In this document: piece after piece, positions 9,208-18,440 of the stretch
Layout of the letters: each line of letters begins with the position of its first letter
Position numbering within the stretch: the stretch's first letter is position 1
Origin: Isochrysis galbana
Lineage: Eukaryota > Haptophyta > Isochrysidales > Isochrysidaceae
Assembly: GCA_018136815.1 (NCBI GenBank)
Contig: CM030936.1
Span: 4,643,707 to 4,707,706, forward strand
DNA: 64,000 bases
Reading direction: 5' to 3'
Translations under genes and position numbers: made by a program
Notes under the pieces: generated by a model
What the model was told of the DNA's origin: nothing
What the model saw: only the letters and a program-made list of their open reading frames with translations
Databases searched by the model: none

Positions 9208-12200
9208 TTACAGCGACAGCAAATCGCCAAACGGGTCATTCGGCGCCGCACTCACTGAAAGGGATGCAGTCGGATTTCCCGCTGGCACGCTAAGCGGCGC
9301 CGTAGACTGTTGCGGAGACAGGCATGCCGGGTTGCCGTCCGCAGACCCGAAGCTCCCGGTCGCGGCCACGGGCGGGGGTGGCCATGTTGCTGCCGTAGAA
9401 AAGTCGACGGGGAAGGATACAGGGATACTCGCCGACATCGCAGAACTGAACGCGTTGCTCGTTGGTGCAAGCGACGTGGCGCTTGGAGCAGCTGCCACCC
9501 CTAAGGTAACACTGGTGCTCGGGCTATCACCAGTGCTCGGGTGTCTAAAGGTCGTGGGGAAGGAGGGCGTGGATTGCGTGTGATGCTGCCGCAGCAGCTG
9601 CTGCTGCTGCATCTGCGGCTGCTCCAAATGATCGTACGTATGGTGCTGCTGAGGCGGCGGCAGCGGCGGCGACGAAGACGATGACGAACACATCGACGGG
9701 CGGGCATCATCCGCGCTCAGCGTCAACGCCTCGCCAAAGCTGACAGGGAAAGAGGGTGGCGGTGGCGGTGGCGGCGGTGTGGCACTGACCGGCCTGGCCC
9801 CGCCCGCAGCACCGAAGGAGCAGCCGGACAGTAGCCCGGCGAGGTCCACGCCAGCGGCCAGATCCGCTGAGCCGCGTTCCCCCTCTGTGCTAGGTGCAGC
9901 TGAAAGGGGCGGCGGTAGAACCTCGGGGGAGGTGGGCTGCGAATCGGAGCCTAGATCCTCAAAGTCGATCAGCGACGCCTCAACCACACTTGTCGAGCCG
10001 CCGTAGCTCGGCGGCGGCGCGGTGCAGATGCCTGAGGTGGCCCCGTCCGCTGGCCGCACGTTCCCTCCGTCGGACGGTACGCCAACCGCAGGCGCCATTG
10101 CGGCCGTCCGACCGACAGCGCCATCAGCTACGGCCGGGGGCGTCCAGCGCAATAGTGCGGCGACCGGCTTATGATCCGACGTCAGCACATCCATGCATGA
10201 GACATACGCGAGTGGCGCACACTCTGCGGAGCCTGCCCGCAACTGCCGCCACAGCACACGGTCGCAATAGGAGGGCACGCGTTGCTTCTCCGAGGAATCG
10301 AAGTTGGATGTGCCGGCATCGTACTTGTAGGTGGGCGGGAAGCTGATGTGAGCCTCCGAGAAGCCGACGAAGGCGCCGCCGGCGCGCTGCTGCAATGAGA
10401 GCTGGTCGGCTGTCAAGAGTTGCGCCCAGCGGCCAGCTGCGACTGCGGCGCGGACCGCGTCGTTCGGGGCTTCGATGCGGTAGTTGAGGTCTCCAAAGAA
10501 AATGCAGAGGTCATGCGCGAGCGGCGGGGGAAAGGGTCCGCCACGCATGCGCTCCGTGTAGGCCTTGGCGAGCCCACCAAGGATCTCGCCGTAGGTGTCA
10601 TTGCGTTCGTCGGCATGCGAGGCGCCGGCAGGAAGGTGCGCGTTGATGAGGCAGAGCGAAGAACCGTTGACGCTCAGGCGCACCGCTGTGCCGCCCTTGT
10701 TGCCCGCGCGCGTCTCCCCGTAGCCGAACCCGCATTTGACGACGTCGGCGCGCACGTGGGTGAGCCCGCCGACAATGGACTGGGAAACGTACACCAGCAA
10801 CAGCACGCCGACGCACTGCTCCGCGCAGACCGGCGCGTAGCCGACGGCGTGCACGCGGGCGAGGGCCGCCTCCACGCGCATGCAACACTCGCGTCGGCGA
10901 GAGCCATCGTCGGTTAGCATGTTGCGCGCGCTCAAGTCGACAAACTCCTGCGGGGAAGACGACGCGGGTGTGCAGTGGGCGCGCGGCGACTGCGGGAGCG
11001 CGGAACGACGCTCAGTGCATGCGGCGCAGCCGAAGTCCGTGCGGACTGCGGCCGTGATGGTGGCGTAGGGCGCGCGCCTGGAATCCGATGGCGTAGACGT
11101 GCGGCGGCTCGTCGGTGTCACCGACGCTGCGAAACCACCTCTCGAGGTCCTCCTCGCTCACCGCCTTCCCATTGGAGTTCCATGTGCCGACCCACAGCTT
11201 GAACTCGCCGCCGCTCCTAGCGCTTTTGGAGACACTGCAGGCGGCAGCGCTGGCGCCGCTGGTGAGGAGGCTCTCGATAGCGGCCTGTCGGCCGTCCTCG
11301 AGGAAGGTCTCCTGCCGTGGCGCAGCGCGTGGGGAGGATCGGTGTGTGCAGGTGGGCGGTGGGCGAGGCGAGCCGGCGCGTTCCAGAAGGGGTCGGATCG
11401 CGCACCTGTACGTAACGATTCACAGCGATCCTCCCCTTCTCCACAAAGCCGCGCGAGCGCTCGACGAGGGACCGCTTCCCAGCCTCAGGTATCGCCTTGC
11501 CTAGGTTGGCCGTGCCTGCGTGACCCGGTCAGGCGGCTGGTGAGCGCGGCCGCGCTCGAGCCGTCCACGCGAGGGATCGGGGGGCGCGCACGCGGCGGTT
11601 CACCTGCATACTGGATGGAGATGGCGTCGCCGACCTCGCCCCACATGCGCTGCAGCGCGGCGAGTAGCGAGGGCTCCGATGCACGCGAGAGGTGCTCACC
11701 GGCCACGTTGCCAACAGCGAGGGCGGCGAGCTCGCGGAGCTGCACCGCCGCCGCGCGGAGCGCAAGCGCACTCATTAACAGGTTGGTACGGTTGAGGCAG
11801 TCGAGGCAGTTGATTCGCATCACGCCGACCTGCCGGCGCGCGACCGCGAGCCCGCCCGCGGTGCCGCCGATGTCGCCACCTGTGCCCCGGATGGTGAGGT
11901 GGCTAATGGCGGCGAGGTCGGCGTCGAGCCGGCCGATTGCGGCGCGCATCCCCTCGGCGCGACCCGCCTTGCATAGCGCCTTGATATCGATCGCCACGTA
12001 CGTTGCGCGGGCGGGCGGCTCAGAGGCCAGCGCGCCCATCGCAGCGCCAAGAGCCGAGGCGAGGCCCGCCTCGTCGCCCTTGTGCTCAAGTAGCGAGACG
12101 AGCACGATCGGCTCGCCGTAGGCCGCCTTCAGCCGCGCGATGTGCCGGCGGATCGCGGGAACAGTGAGCGGCACTGAGCGCAGCAGCTTGGGCTTCGGGT

Positions 12201-13480
12201 TGACCTGCGGCGAGGGCGTGGGCGAGCGCGTGGGGCACAGCCGGTGGCGGCGCGCGCGCCGGTGCGCGCACCAACCTTGACCGCCGAGCCGCGCTGCTCC
12301 CAGAACAGAGGCGCCGAGCCACGTGTCTGGACGAGAGCGCACGTGGCACGCCGGTTGGCGGCCGAGAAGAGGATGGCCTGCTCCGATTCGACTGCGTTGG
12401 CGACGAACCCTGCGTCGTCGACCCCGCGCGCCTTGAGGCGCGTGCCCGCGTGGTCGGCCGACCGGCGCGAGATGAGGCAGGCGGTGATGCTGACGCCAGT
12501 TGTAGGTGAGAGGTGCTCACAATGGATCGACCCGTGGATGAGGGGTGTGAGCCACGGGCCTGGCGCAGCGGCGGCAATCGGCGCGAGTGCCTCGCGGTTC
12601 CACGTGAAGGTGGGGCTGGCATGCTCCCAAGCGAGCGGGTTGGCGCCGGCGGAGTAGAGCTCGGCCTGAAGGGGGGCTGGGCCAGACGATGAGTGTAGCC
12701 GATCGCGCGAGGGGTGCTGGCGGTTGGGCAACGATTGGCGCGGGGAGCGCGACGTCGCAGTCGGAGGGGTCGTGTGCAGGCGACACGTAGCGGCGCAGGC
12801 GCGCTGCAGAGCCATGCCGTTCGCGAGCCGTGGAAGGCGTGGGCGGGGAGTGCCACAGTGGTGAGCCGAGGGAGAGGGCCGGCGACGAAAGGAGGACACG
12901 GCGCAAGGGCGCTGGCGCGCCGTGTGACGACCCGCGCGCCTCTAATGCCTGGCGCCCACCCCACCCGGTGCTCTTCGAAGCCCTCTTTGCGCTTCCTACC
13001 CGCCGTCTCGCGCACGCACACCTGCTGCTGCAACGTGAGCGTGAGCTGCGTCGCGTAGGAGAAGAAGAAGTCTCCCCCCTCAAGGAGCTCCTTGAGCTGA
13101 AGCCTCGCCTTTGTGCCCTCATTGTCCACTCCAGCCACACCAACGTTTCTCTTTGCAAGTGAGAGGAAGCCGACCCTGAGTACAGCAAAGGCCTTGCAGA
13201 GGCCGGCAGGTCCGAGGATCTCTCTCTCGACCGCGTCGGTGACGAGAATCAGCGATCTCTCGTCCGCAAACGAGACGATGCCCACGAGAGAGAGCAGAGA
13301 GCAGGAAGGGCACCTGTGGGTGGGAGAGCCGATCCGAGCGTCGAGTCCGGAAGCTTCGAGGAGGGAGAGGGAGCCGTCCGTGCGGGAGATGAGGAGAGAT
13401 GGAGAGGAGGAGGAGGAGACGAGCACAAAGAAGTCTCCGTTGGGGGGAGCGTAGAGCCGGCTGGAGGATGTGGGGCGCAT
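9208..13480 (-). CDS. Synaptojanin-like phosphoinositide phosphatase (SAC + 5-phosphatase), six exons
   Basis: Exons 13480-13022, 12665-12276, 12204-11604, 11515-11406, 11311-11078 and 10947-9208 join in frame to about 1,177 aa. The last intron starts with GC (TTCCAG/GCGCGC). The SAC domain spans about 1-520: LTLTLQ, the TWNREAL and LISRRS stretches, RGVDDAGFVANAVESEQ, and the CX5R active site CLDCLNRT at about 414. The inositol 5-phosphatase domain spans about 555-870: WVGTWNSNG, YAIGFQEFVDL across the GC intron, GNKGGTAVRL, FGDLNYRI (about 750), PSYCDRVLW (Tyr in place of the usual Trp) and SDHKPV. The 300-residue tail is Pro/Ser/Gln-rich and ends NDPFGDLLSL, combining an AP-2-type DPF motif with a clathrin-box-like LLSL. 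This is the synaptojanin order: the SAC domain removes 4-phosphates and the second domain 5-phosphates from phosphoinositides during vesicle uncoating. The 356-nt intron 1 is the least certain junction. Confidence 0.9.
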
Positions 13481-13488
13481 TGCGGAGG

Positions 13489-13636
13489 GCAGAGAGGGAA
13501 GGGGAGGGGGAGGGGGGGGAGGGGAGGGGGGGGGGGGAGGGGAAGGGGGAGGAAGGGGTTCTGCGGCACGAAAGAGAAGGGAAAAGGGCGGGGAGGAGGT
13601 TGGAGGGAGAGAGCAGGGGGCGGCGCGGCGAAAGTG

Positions 13637-13671
<35 letters not shown>

Positions 13672-13680
13672 GGGGGGGGG
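13489..13680. repeat. G/GA-rich tract upstream of the synaptojanin gene
   Basis: Plus-strand purine tract with G runs and (GA)n near 13,640-13,670. On the sense (minus) strand of the gene starting at 13480 it is a CT-rich tract directly before the start codon. Confidence 0.8.
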
Positions 13681-14329
13681 GGGGCCACCAGCCGAGTTGG
13701 AGTATTATTGTATATGGTATATGTTAGTCCCCAGAAGCCAGGAGCCAACGCCCCCCCCCGATAGCTATCCGCTATCCGCTATCCGATAGCTCTCGGGGGG
13801 AAATTTTCTCCCGATCGCCAACCGCCCCACCGAGAGCTACCGGGGGACCGAGAGAATCCCCCGAGAGCTATCGGGGGATAGAGCTCCTGGGTCCTGGGGG
13901 GTGCCGTGTGCCGTAAGCGGACCCGTCGATAGCTATGAGGAATGAGGAAATCCTCCGATAGCAAACAGGGGCGGGGTTCTCCTCGTAGGGTGCCTGTGGG
14001 TGCGAGCAATACGGCCCCTTGGCTCAGGCCAGAGTTTCGCGAAATGTGTTGTAAAGTTTGGGTGGACGGACCGCCGAAATAGAAATAGAAATTTGTGATC
14101 GACATCCGACATTTTGGATTTTGGTGCGCAAGTGGGAAGCGCTAAAGATAGGGCGGTCAAACACTGATTTATAACTACTAACATGTAGAAACCTACTTTT
14201 ATAAGTGGGGGTCAATGGGGGCCTCGCGCCCCCCTCTCTCCATCGCGGACACCCGCGGGGTTGTCGTATTCCATACGAGGACAGACTTTTACTTTTAGTC
14301 TGTGAGTTATTTTAACTCTCAAGGTCTCG
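13681..14329. other. Intergenic with palindromic TAGC/CTATC clusters
   Basis: No gene is supported. Between 13,758 and 13,945 there are several GATAGCTATC/CGAGAGCTATCGGGG-type palindromes separated by runs of C or G, enough for a sizeable foldback. A stretch at about 14,034-14,070 (TTTCGCGAAATG, AGTTTGGGTGG) resembles AT-rich repeats near 22,000-22,080 and 22,730-22,810. Confidence 0.45.
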
Positions 14330-14815
14330 TTGATGGGTATGTCGCCTCTTCTCCTACTTTCTCTTGATGTCATCAAACGTTCCATGATTGTCGTCTGTCT
14401 TCTGTTATACCTCGGTCGCAGCTCCCCCAGCGAGGTCTGCCCTCGTTGTGCCGACTCCTCTGTCGCATGCCGGTGCGCTGCTAAGTTGCCTTGGTGCCGA
14501 CGCTTGGCCGTCCGTCCAAGTGCGGTTAGTTTTTGCCCCGTTCGGTTTAGTTTGTGTGTCTCTGTGGACCGGCAGCTTTTTGAGTCCCCGCGTTGTAGTC
14601 CCTCGTGTCTACCTTGGACCTAAGAAGCTCTCATTCTCATTCTCTCAGGCGGCTTGCCTTCATTTGGTCTCCTTTCCCTTCCAGTCTCACCCTACCATGA
14701 GCCCCCCCCGCGAGCACCCCGAAGGAGAGGCCCAGGAGCACCACGTACGCAACGAGAACAGCATCGCCTTGGCTCGGCATGAGGGCGCGCCCCGAGAGGG
14801 TCTCCTTCGACAGCC
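14330..14815 (+). mobile_element. Retroelement leader and ORF1 start, truncated
   Basis: The plus strand is pyrimidine-rich and leads to a short frame starting at 14,697 (MSPPREHPEGEAQEHH...) that stops at the element end at 14,816. The layout (pyrimidine-rich leader, short Pro-rich ORF beginning MS-x-P, abrupt end at CTAGATGGG) copies the locus at 58,865-59,394, where the frame also breaks at CTAGATGGG. I read it as the 5' fragment of a second retroelement family, but sequence identity to the other two loci is weak, so this is tentative. Confidence 0.35.
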
Positions 14816-14848
14816 CTAGATGGGAAATACGTATTTACCGTATTTGGC
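14816..14848 (+). mobile_element. MITE terminal fragment
   Basis: CTAGATGGGAAATACGTATT and the following CCGTATTTGGC match the terminal inverted repeat of the element at 59,395-59,588. The fragment breaks off exactly where the LINE palindrome begins (14,849), so the LINE copy appears joined to, or inserted in, this older element. Confidence 0.6.
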
Positions 14849-14870
14849 AACTATTGTTATAGTTTTAGCG

Positions 14871-16529
14871 ATGGAGCGCGCGCCGACCGCTCCCACCTCC
14901 CAGCCCCCCGCCGTCACGACGCCCCAACGGGGCCGCCCCAAACCGCCGGAGCCCAAGCGCCCACAGGCCGCCGCGCCGCCTGACAACGACGTCGACATGA
15001 CGGCACCACCCTCGCCTCCCAAGCTGCCACAGAACCAGGGAACAGGCAGAGTCCTGTTCCCTGGTGACAACCAGACCCAGGGCAATGCCCTGCCACCCAA
15101 CCCCTCCGCTCCTCCACCAACTCAAGGACTCCCCATGGGAGGTGGCAGCTCTGCTGCCACCCCCATGGCGGCCACTCCTACCATCAGTGCACCCCTCGGG
15201 GGCGGGCACTTAACACAACAATCCATTTTGGGGGCCTTTGCGCCCTCAAACCAACAACCAACTCAAGCAGCCAGGACATACGCGCAAGCTGCGCATGGAC
15301 ACAAAGGGAAGGATCCAGCCCAGCAAGCCCAGCAGCCACAAGCCCAACAACCACAGCAGCCATCGCGCAAGCGGGCGGATCCTCAATCGGATCCAAAGCC
15401 GACTCTCCACAACACCACCCCTTTTGCTTCTCCTCCACCTGATGAGGAAGAGGAGCCCGAAGACACGCCTTTTTTCATCCAGCTAGCTCAGCTAGCTGAT
15501 GACAAAAAGGACATCAAGAGCGAGGATGTCGCCACCTTCATGAAATTCCTCCTCTCTAGGCTGGAAGGCCTAGACGCAACTCCAGATGGCATGGACAAAG
15601 GCCGCAAAGGCCCTTGGATCTTCTACGTCGATGAAGACGCACACGATCAATTCAAGGCCGCATACGGAGACAAAGTTAACACAGCACTCTCGGGAGTCCC
15701 GCATGAATTTGGAATCACCTATGGCGCGTTAACCGAATCGGCCCCTCGTAAGTCGAGCGCTATCCGGTCCTCCCTAAAAGAGGTGGCGACCTACATTGTT
15801 TTTCGCATCTTTGATCCGATCAAGGCTTTTAAGACCAAGACTAGGCATTTGGCTAACTCGCTCGAGCGCGAGGGTTTCCACGTGCTAAGGGGCAACCAAC
15901 AGCGAGCCAAAACCTCACTCGAAGGTATCACGAAAGTTGAGTCCGGCAAGCGTCCCATCTGGCACTTTTATGTTTACACGGACACGTCGGCCTTAGGGCA
16001 CCGTTTCCCTCGTAACTTTCATGTGACTCTCGATGACGGAGAAAATTTCAACTTGGACTATGCGGTCCGATCATCAGTGGAATGTGTGACTCCTGAAGGG
16101 GAGTTAGCCATCCATGGAGCCCCCGGAGGCTGCAAAGGATACGACAAGCCGTGGGCTATCTCATTTCTCCGTAAAAACCAAGTTAGCTTTCGCCAATGCA
16201 CGTGCGAACAAGATAAGGCGAAAGCAGAACAACGAAAGCGCCAAAGGGACGCAAGTAACGCCATGGACTACAGGGCCCTCATGGGCCTTGGAGCGGCGGC
16301 GCCATGCCGCCGATTCATGGCGGGCGAATGCAAAAACAACCGCATGAAAGGACGTCAAATCGTCCAATGCTCCTCGAGTCACGACATCCCCGGATGTTGG
16401 GTAAAGGATCCCACCACGGGCAAACAAACTTGTGAAAACCAAAACACAAAAATCCACACTAAGATGGGAAAAAAGGTTACCGGTCCTCTCGGGAAAGTGG
16501 AAACAAATATCGCAATTATACAAATATAA
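14871..16529 (+). CDS. LINE-like ORF1 protein with CCCH zinc finger
   Basis: 552 aa from the ATG at 14,871. An in-frame ATG at 14,820 exists, but the other copies show the conserved start is MERAPTAP. Residues 1-200 are disordered, Pro/Gln-rich and basic (GRPKPPEPK). Residues 200-450 form a well-composed globular region of unknown fold (FFIQLAQLADD..., GPWIFYVDEDA...). A Cys/His cluster C-x7-C-x12-C-x3-H near 480-505 fits a CCCH zinc finger rather than the CCHC knuckle of typical gag or LINE ORF1 proteins. A role as nucleic-acid-binding chaperone of the element is inferred from position and the finger. The frame is intact, in contrast to ORF2. Its last 15 or so codons overlap the ORF2 remnant in another frame. 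Confidence 0.7.
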   Translation: MERAPTAPTSQPPAVTTPQRGRPKPPEPKRPQAAAPPDNDVDMTAPPSPPKLPQNQGTGRVLFPGDNQTQGNALPPNPSAPPPTQGLPMGGGSSAATPMAATPTISAPLGGGHLTQQSILGAFAPSNQQPTQAARTYAQAAHGHKGKDPAQQAQQPQAQQPQQPSRKRADPQSDPKPTLHNTTPFASPPPDEEEEPEDTPFFIQLAQLADDKKDIKSEDVATFMKFLLSRLEGLDATPDGMDKGRKGPWIFYVDEDAHDQFKAAYGDKVNTALSGVPHEFGITYGALTESAPRKSSAIRSSLKEVATYIVFRIFDPIKAFKTKTRHLANSLEREGFHVLRGNQQRAKTSLEGITKVESGKRPIWHFYVYTDTSALGHRFPRNFHVTLDDGENFNLDYAVRSSVECVTPEGELAIHGAPGGCKGYDKPWAISFLRKNQVSFRQCTCEQDKAKAEQRKRQRDASNAMDYRALMGLGAAAPCRRFMAGECKNNRMKGRQIVQCSSSHDIPGCWVKDPTTGKQTCENQNTKIHTKMGKKVTGPLGKVETNIAIIQI

Positions 16530-17109
16530 CTTTTTGACGCCTAGAGACTCTTATTTGCATTTCAAACATGTCCTACATAGGAGGTTAGCTACAGCGAACC
16601 GCTTTGCTGACGATCCAACATGCCGCTTTTGCGGCATAGCCCCTGAAAGCTCCACCCACCTGGCCTCATGTATCGCGACGGAGCCCATCTTTGAATTCAT
16701 AGAAGGACTTCTGGGGATTAGCCTTAGGCCGGGATCCGAAACAGCCCAACGACTTTTCTGCTATCAAGTGGACAGACCGCACCCCTCCTCGGGATACTTA
16801 GGCATCCTGGCGTGGAGGTACATCCTAACTGACTTTTATAACATCCAATATGGCAACGCGGACGGCAGGTCCGTTAGGTCGATCTTAAGAGCGATCCTTG
16901 CGAGATACCACCTATCAGTAACGGCGAAAGTCGGTTTCTTTCAGAGGCTGAAAAAACAACGAGAGAATATGGGGCTACACGCCCCGAGTAACAAACACAT
17001 TAAGAAATTGATAAGTCCGCTCTACACGGTGGACAAGGAGTTCAACCTAGGAACATCGGAAGACCTCCTGCAGGCGGCGAGAGGTCTAGACATCCGTAAC
17101 ATCACCTAA
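16480..17109 (+). pseudogene. LINE ORF2 C-terminal remnant (zf-RVT-like)
   Basis: About 210 codons in a frame different from ORF1. The stretch HFKHVLHRRLATANRF followed by C-x2-C-x9-H-x3-C (CRFCGIAPESSTHLASC) fits the zinc-binding region that follows the reverse transcriptase domain in many non-LTR elements. The downstream part (AWRYILTDFYNIQYG ... ISPLYTVDKEFNLG) is shared with 50,320-50,634, confirming one family. The catalytic YxDD region and everything upstream are missing, so it cannot encode a working polymerase. Confidence 0.7.
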
Positions 17110-17130
17110 GGCACTTAATACCGCGTCTTA

Positions 17131-17420
17131 GAAGAAACCGCGGAGGATATCAATGATGATCCCACGATATACAATAGAAGGCAACCCGAATTAACACTAG
17201 CATAAAGGACGAATCACAGTCTCCAGCCCCCTTCCCCTTCTCTCCAACTCCCGGCCGAAGCAGCGCGCGCGGCCTCCCCGGAACCAGCTTCTCCGATAAA
17301 GATAAAGAGGGAACTGGGAAAGGGGGAGGGGGTTGTCAGGGGTTAAGGTTGGGTAGTAGGGAGGTACACTAGCACACTGCCTCACGCCGCACGCGTAGCG
17401 GGGAATTTTAAGAAGATTTT
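17131..17420. other. Short intergenic stretch after the LINE
   Basis: Holds the presumed 3' tail of the LINE copy (no clear poly-A) and a C/G-rich patch at 17,220-17,330. No gene seen. Confidence 0.4.
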
Positions 17421-17600
17421 TTTATTTACTGTATTTGGCCAGAGGCCAAATATATATGTATTTCTCGCTATATTTGAAGCGCGTCCTGGGTTGTAGTTGT
17501 AGGCCTCGAATGTATTTGAAATGTATTTGGCCGGAGGCCAAATACATATGTATTTGGCTGTATTTGCAGGCCCCAGCACCGTATTGCCCATCCAGGGTGG
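17421..17600 (-). mobile_element. Decayed copy of the CTAGATGGG-type MITE
   Basis: Carries the internal foldback TGTATTTGGCC/GGCCAAATACA twice plus GTAGGCCTCGAATGTATTTG, all present in inverted order in the element at 59,395-59,588. The right end reads TTGCCCATCCAG, a degenerate version of the TIR TTCCCATCTAG. The left TIR is not recognisable. Confidence 0.65.
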
Positions 17601-18440
17601 GTTCTTTCGCCCCCCTCGCCCCCCCTCTACATACGCGTTGGGGCTCTAACAGGATAAAGAACTGGCGGTCGCGCCGCGGGGACGATAAGGTTATTTCGGG
17701 GCCGTTGATTCATGACACGCGATTCCCCCGAGATCCGTCCGCGCGATCAGGCGCCCGAACTTCATCTGGTGCCTAGAGCCTAGAGCAGGGAGGGAAGTCA
17801 CCCACGGAGCACCCCGCCGGGCACCCCACAGCGCGTGCACACGACTGCCTTGGCCACTAAATAGTCCATCCTGACCGCCCCGACTCGCCCCTCGCAAGAA
17901 TCGCCCGCGTTCGTACTCGACAACGTCGACGCTGGGGCCGTCGACGCGTGGCTGGCGAGCTCCTCCTCCTCTCGTGCCTACTATGTACTAAGTACTAAGT
18001 ATACAGCTCTGCCTTGGGAGACAGGGCATTCCTGATCCACCGTGCCGCGCGTCGCACGAAGCTGGGCCGTCCCGAGTCATCGTCTGCGCCTACTCCCTTG
18101 GAGGCAGAGGCATTCATTGGCTGTGAGTGTGGCTCGCCAGTCATGAAGAGGGGAGACCCTACACCAGCCTCTAGCCTGCGCCGTGGCCGTGGCCTGTGGC
18201 CTCCTCCTCCTCTCCCCCTTCCACCAGCCCCCCCTCCTCCTCGGGGAAAGGCCTCTGACTGTCTCCAGCGCTCATGGCCACAGTCGCGGGAACCGTAGGA
18301 GAAAGTTTATACCGGGGGGTGGGTCCTCTCATCCGCGGACCACCTTTAACTAGTATGTAAGTAGAGTAGCAAGTAGCAAGTACAAGAGTCCTGGTAGTAA
18401 GTAGTAAGTAGAAAGCAAGAGGGAGCGCAGGCAGCGCGCG
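17601..18440. other. Intergenic, upstream of the ankyrin/F-box gene
   Basis: No gene is supported. A pyrimidine-rich block at 18,185-18,245 (CCTCCTCCTCCTCTCCCCC) lies about 200 bp before the start codon at 18,441 and may be the promoter-side CT tract of that gene. Between 18,350 and 18,420 there are short TAGTAAGTAG-like repeats. Confidence 0.4.

Larger units (their letters stand above)
14849..17130 (+). mobile_element. LINE-like retrotransposon, ORF1 intact, reverse transcriptase deleted (copy 3)
   Basis: The longest copy of the family. It starts at the palindrome AACTATTGTTATAGTT, carries a full ORF1 (14,871-16,529), and then only the C-terminal end of an ORF2 (about 16,480-17,109). No reverse transcriptase core or endonuclease is present, so an internal deletion has removed several kilobases. 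The copy at 49,515-50,640 is deleted in a similar way but keeps slightly more of the RT thumb side. Relics at 650, 8,506, 20,879, 40,070 and 52,258 keep only the 5' end. It could move only with enzymes supplied by another copy. Confidence 0.8.

Noticed and set aside
12517-13021. An extra synaptojanin exon within intron 1
   Set aside because: No SAC-domain motif is missing, and the direct join 13,022/12,665 is in phase and gives the expected order.
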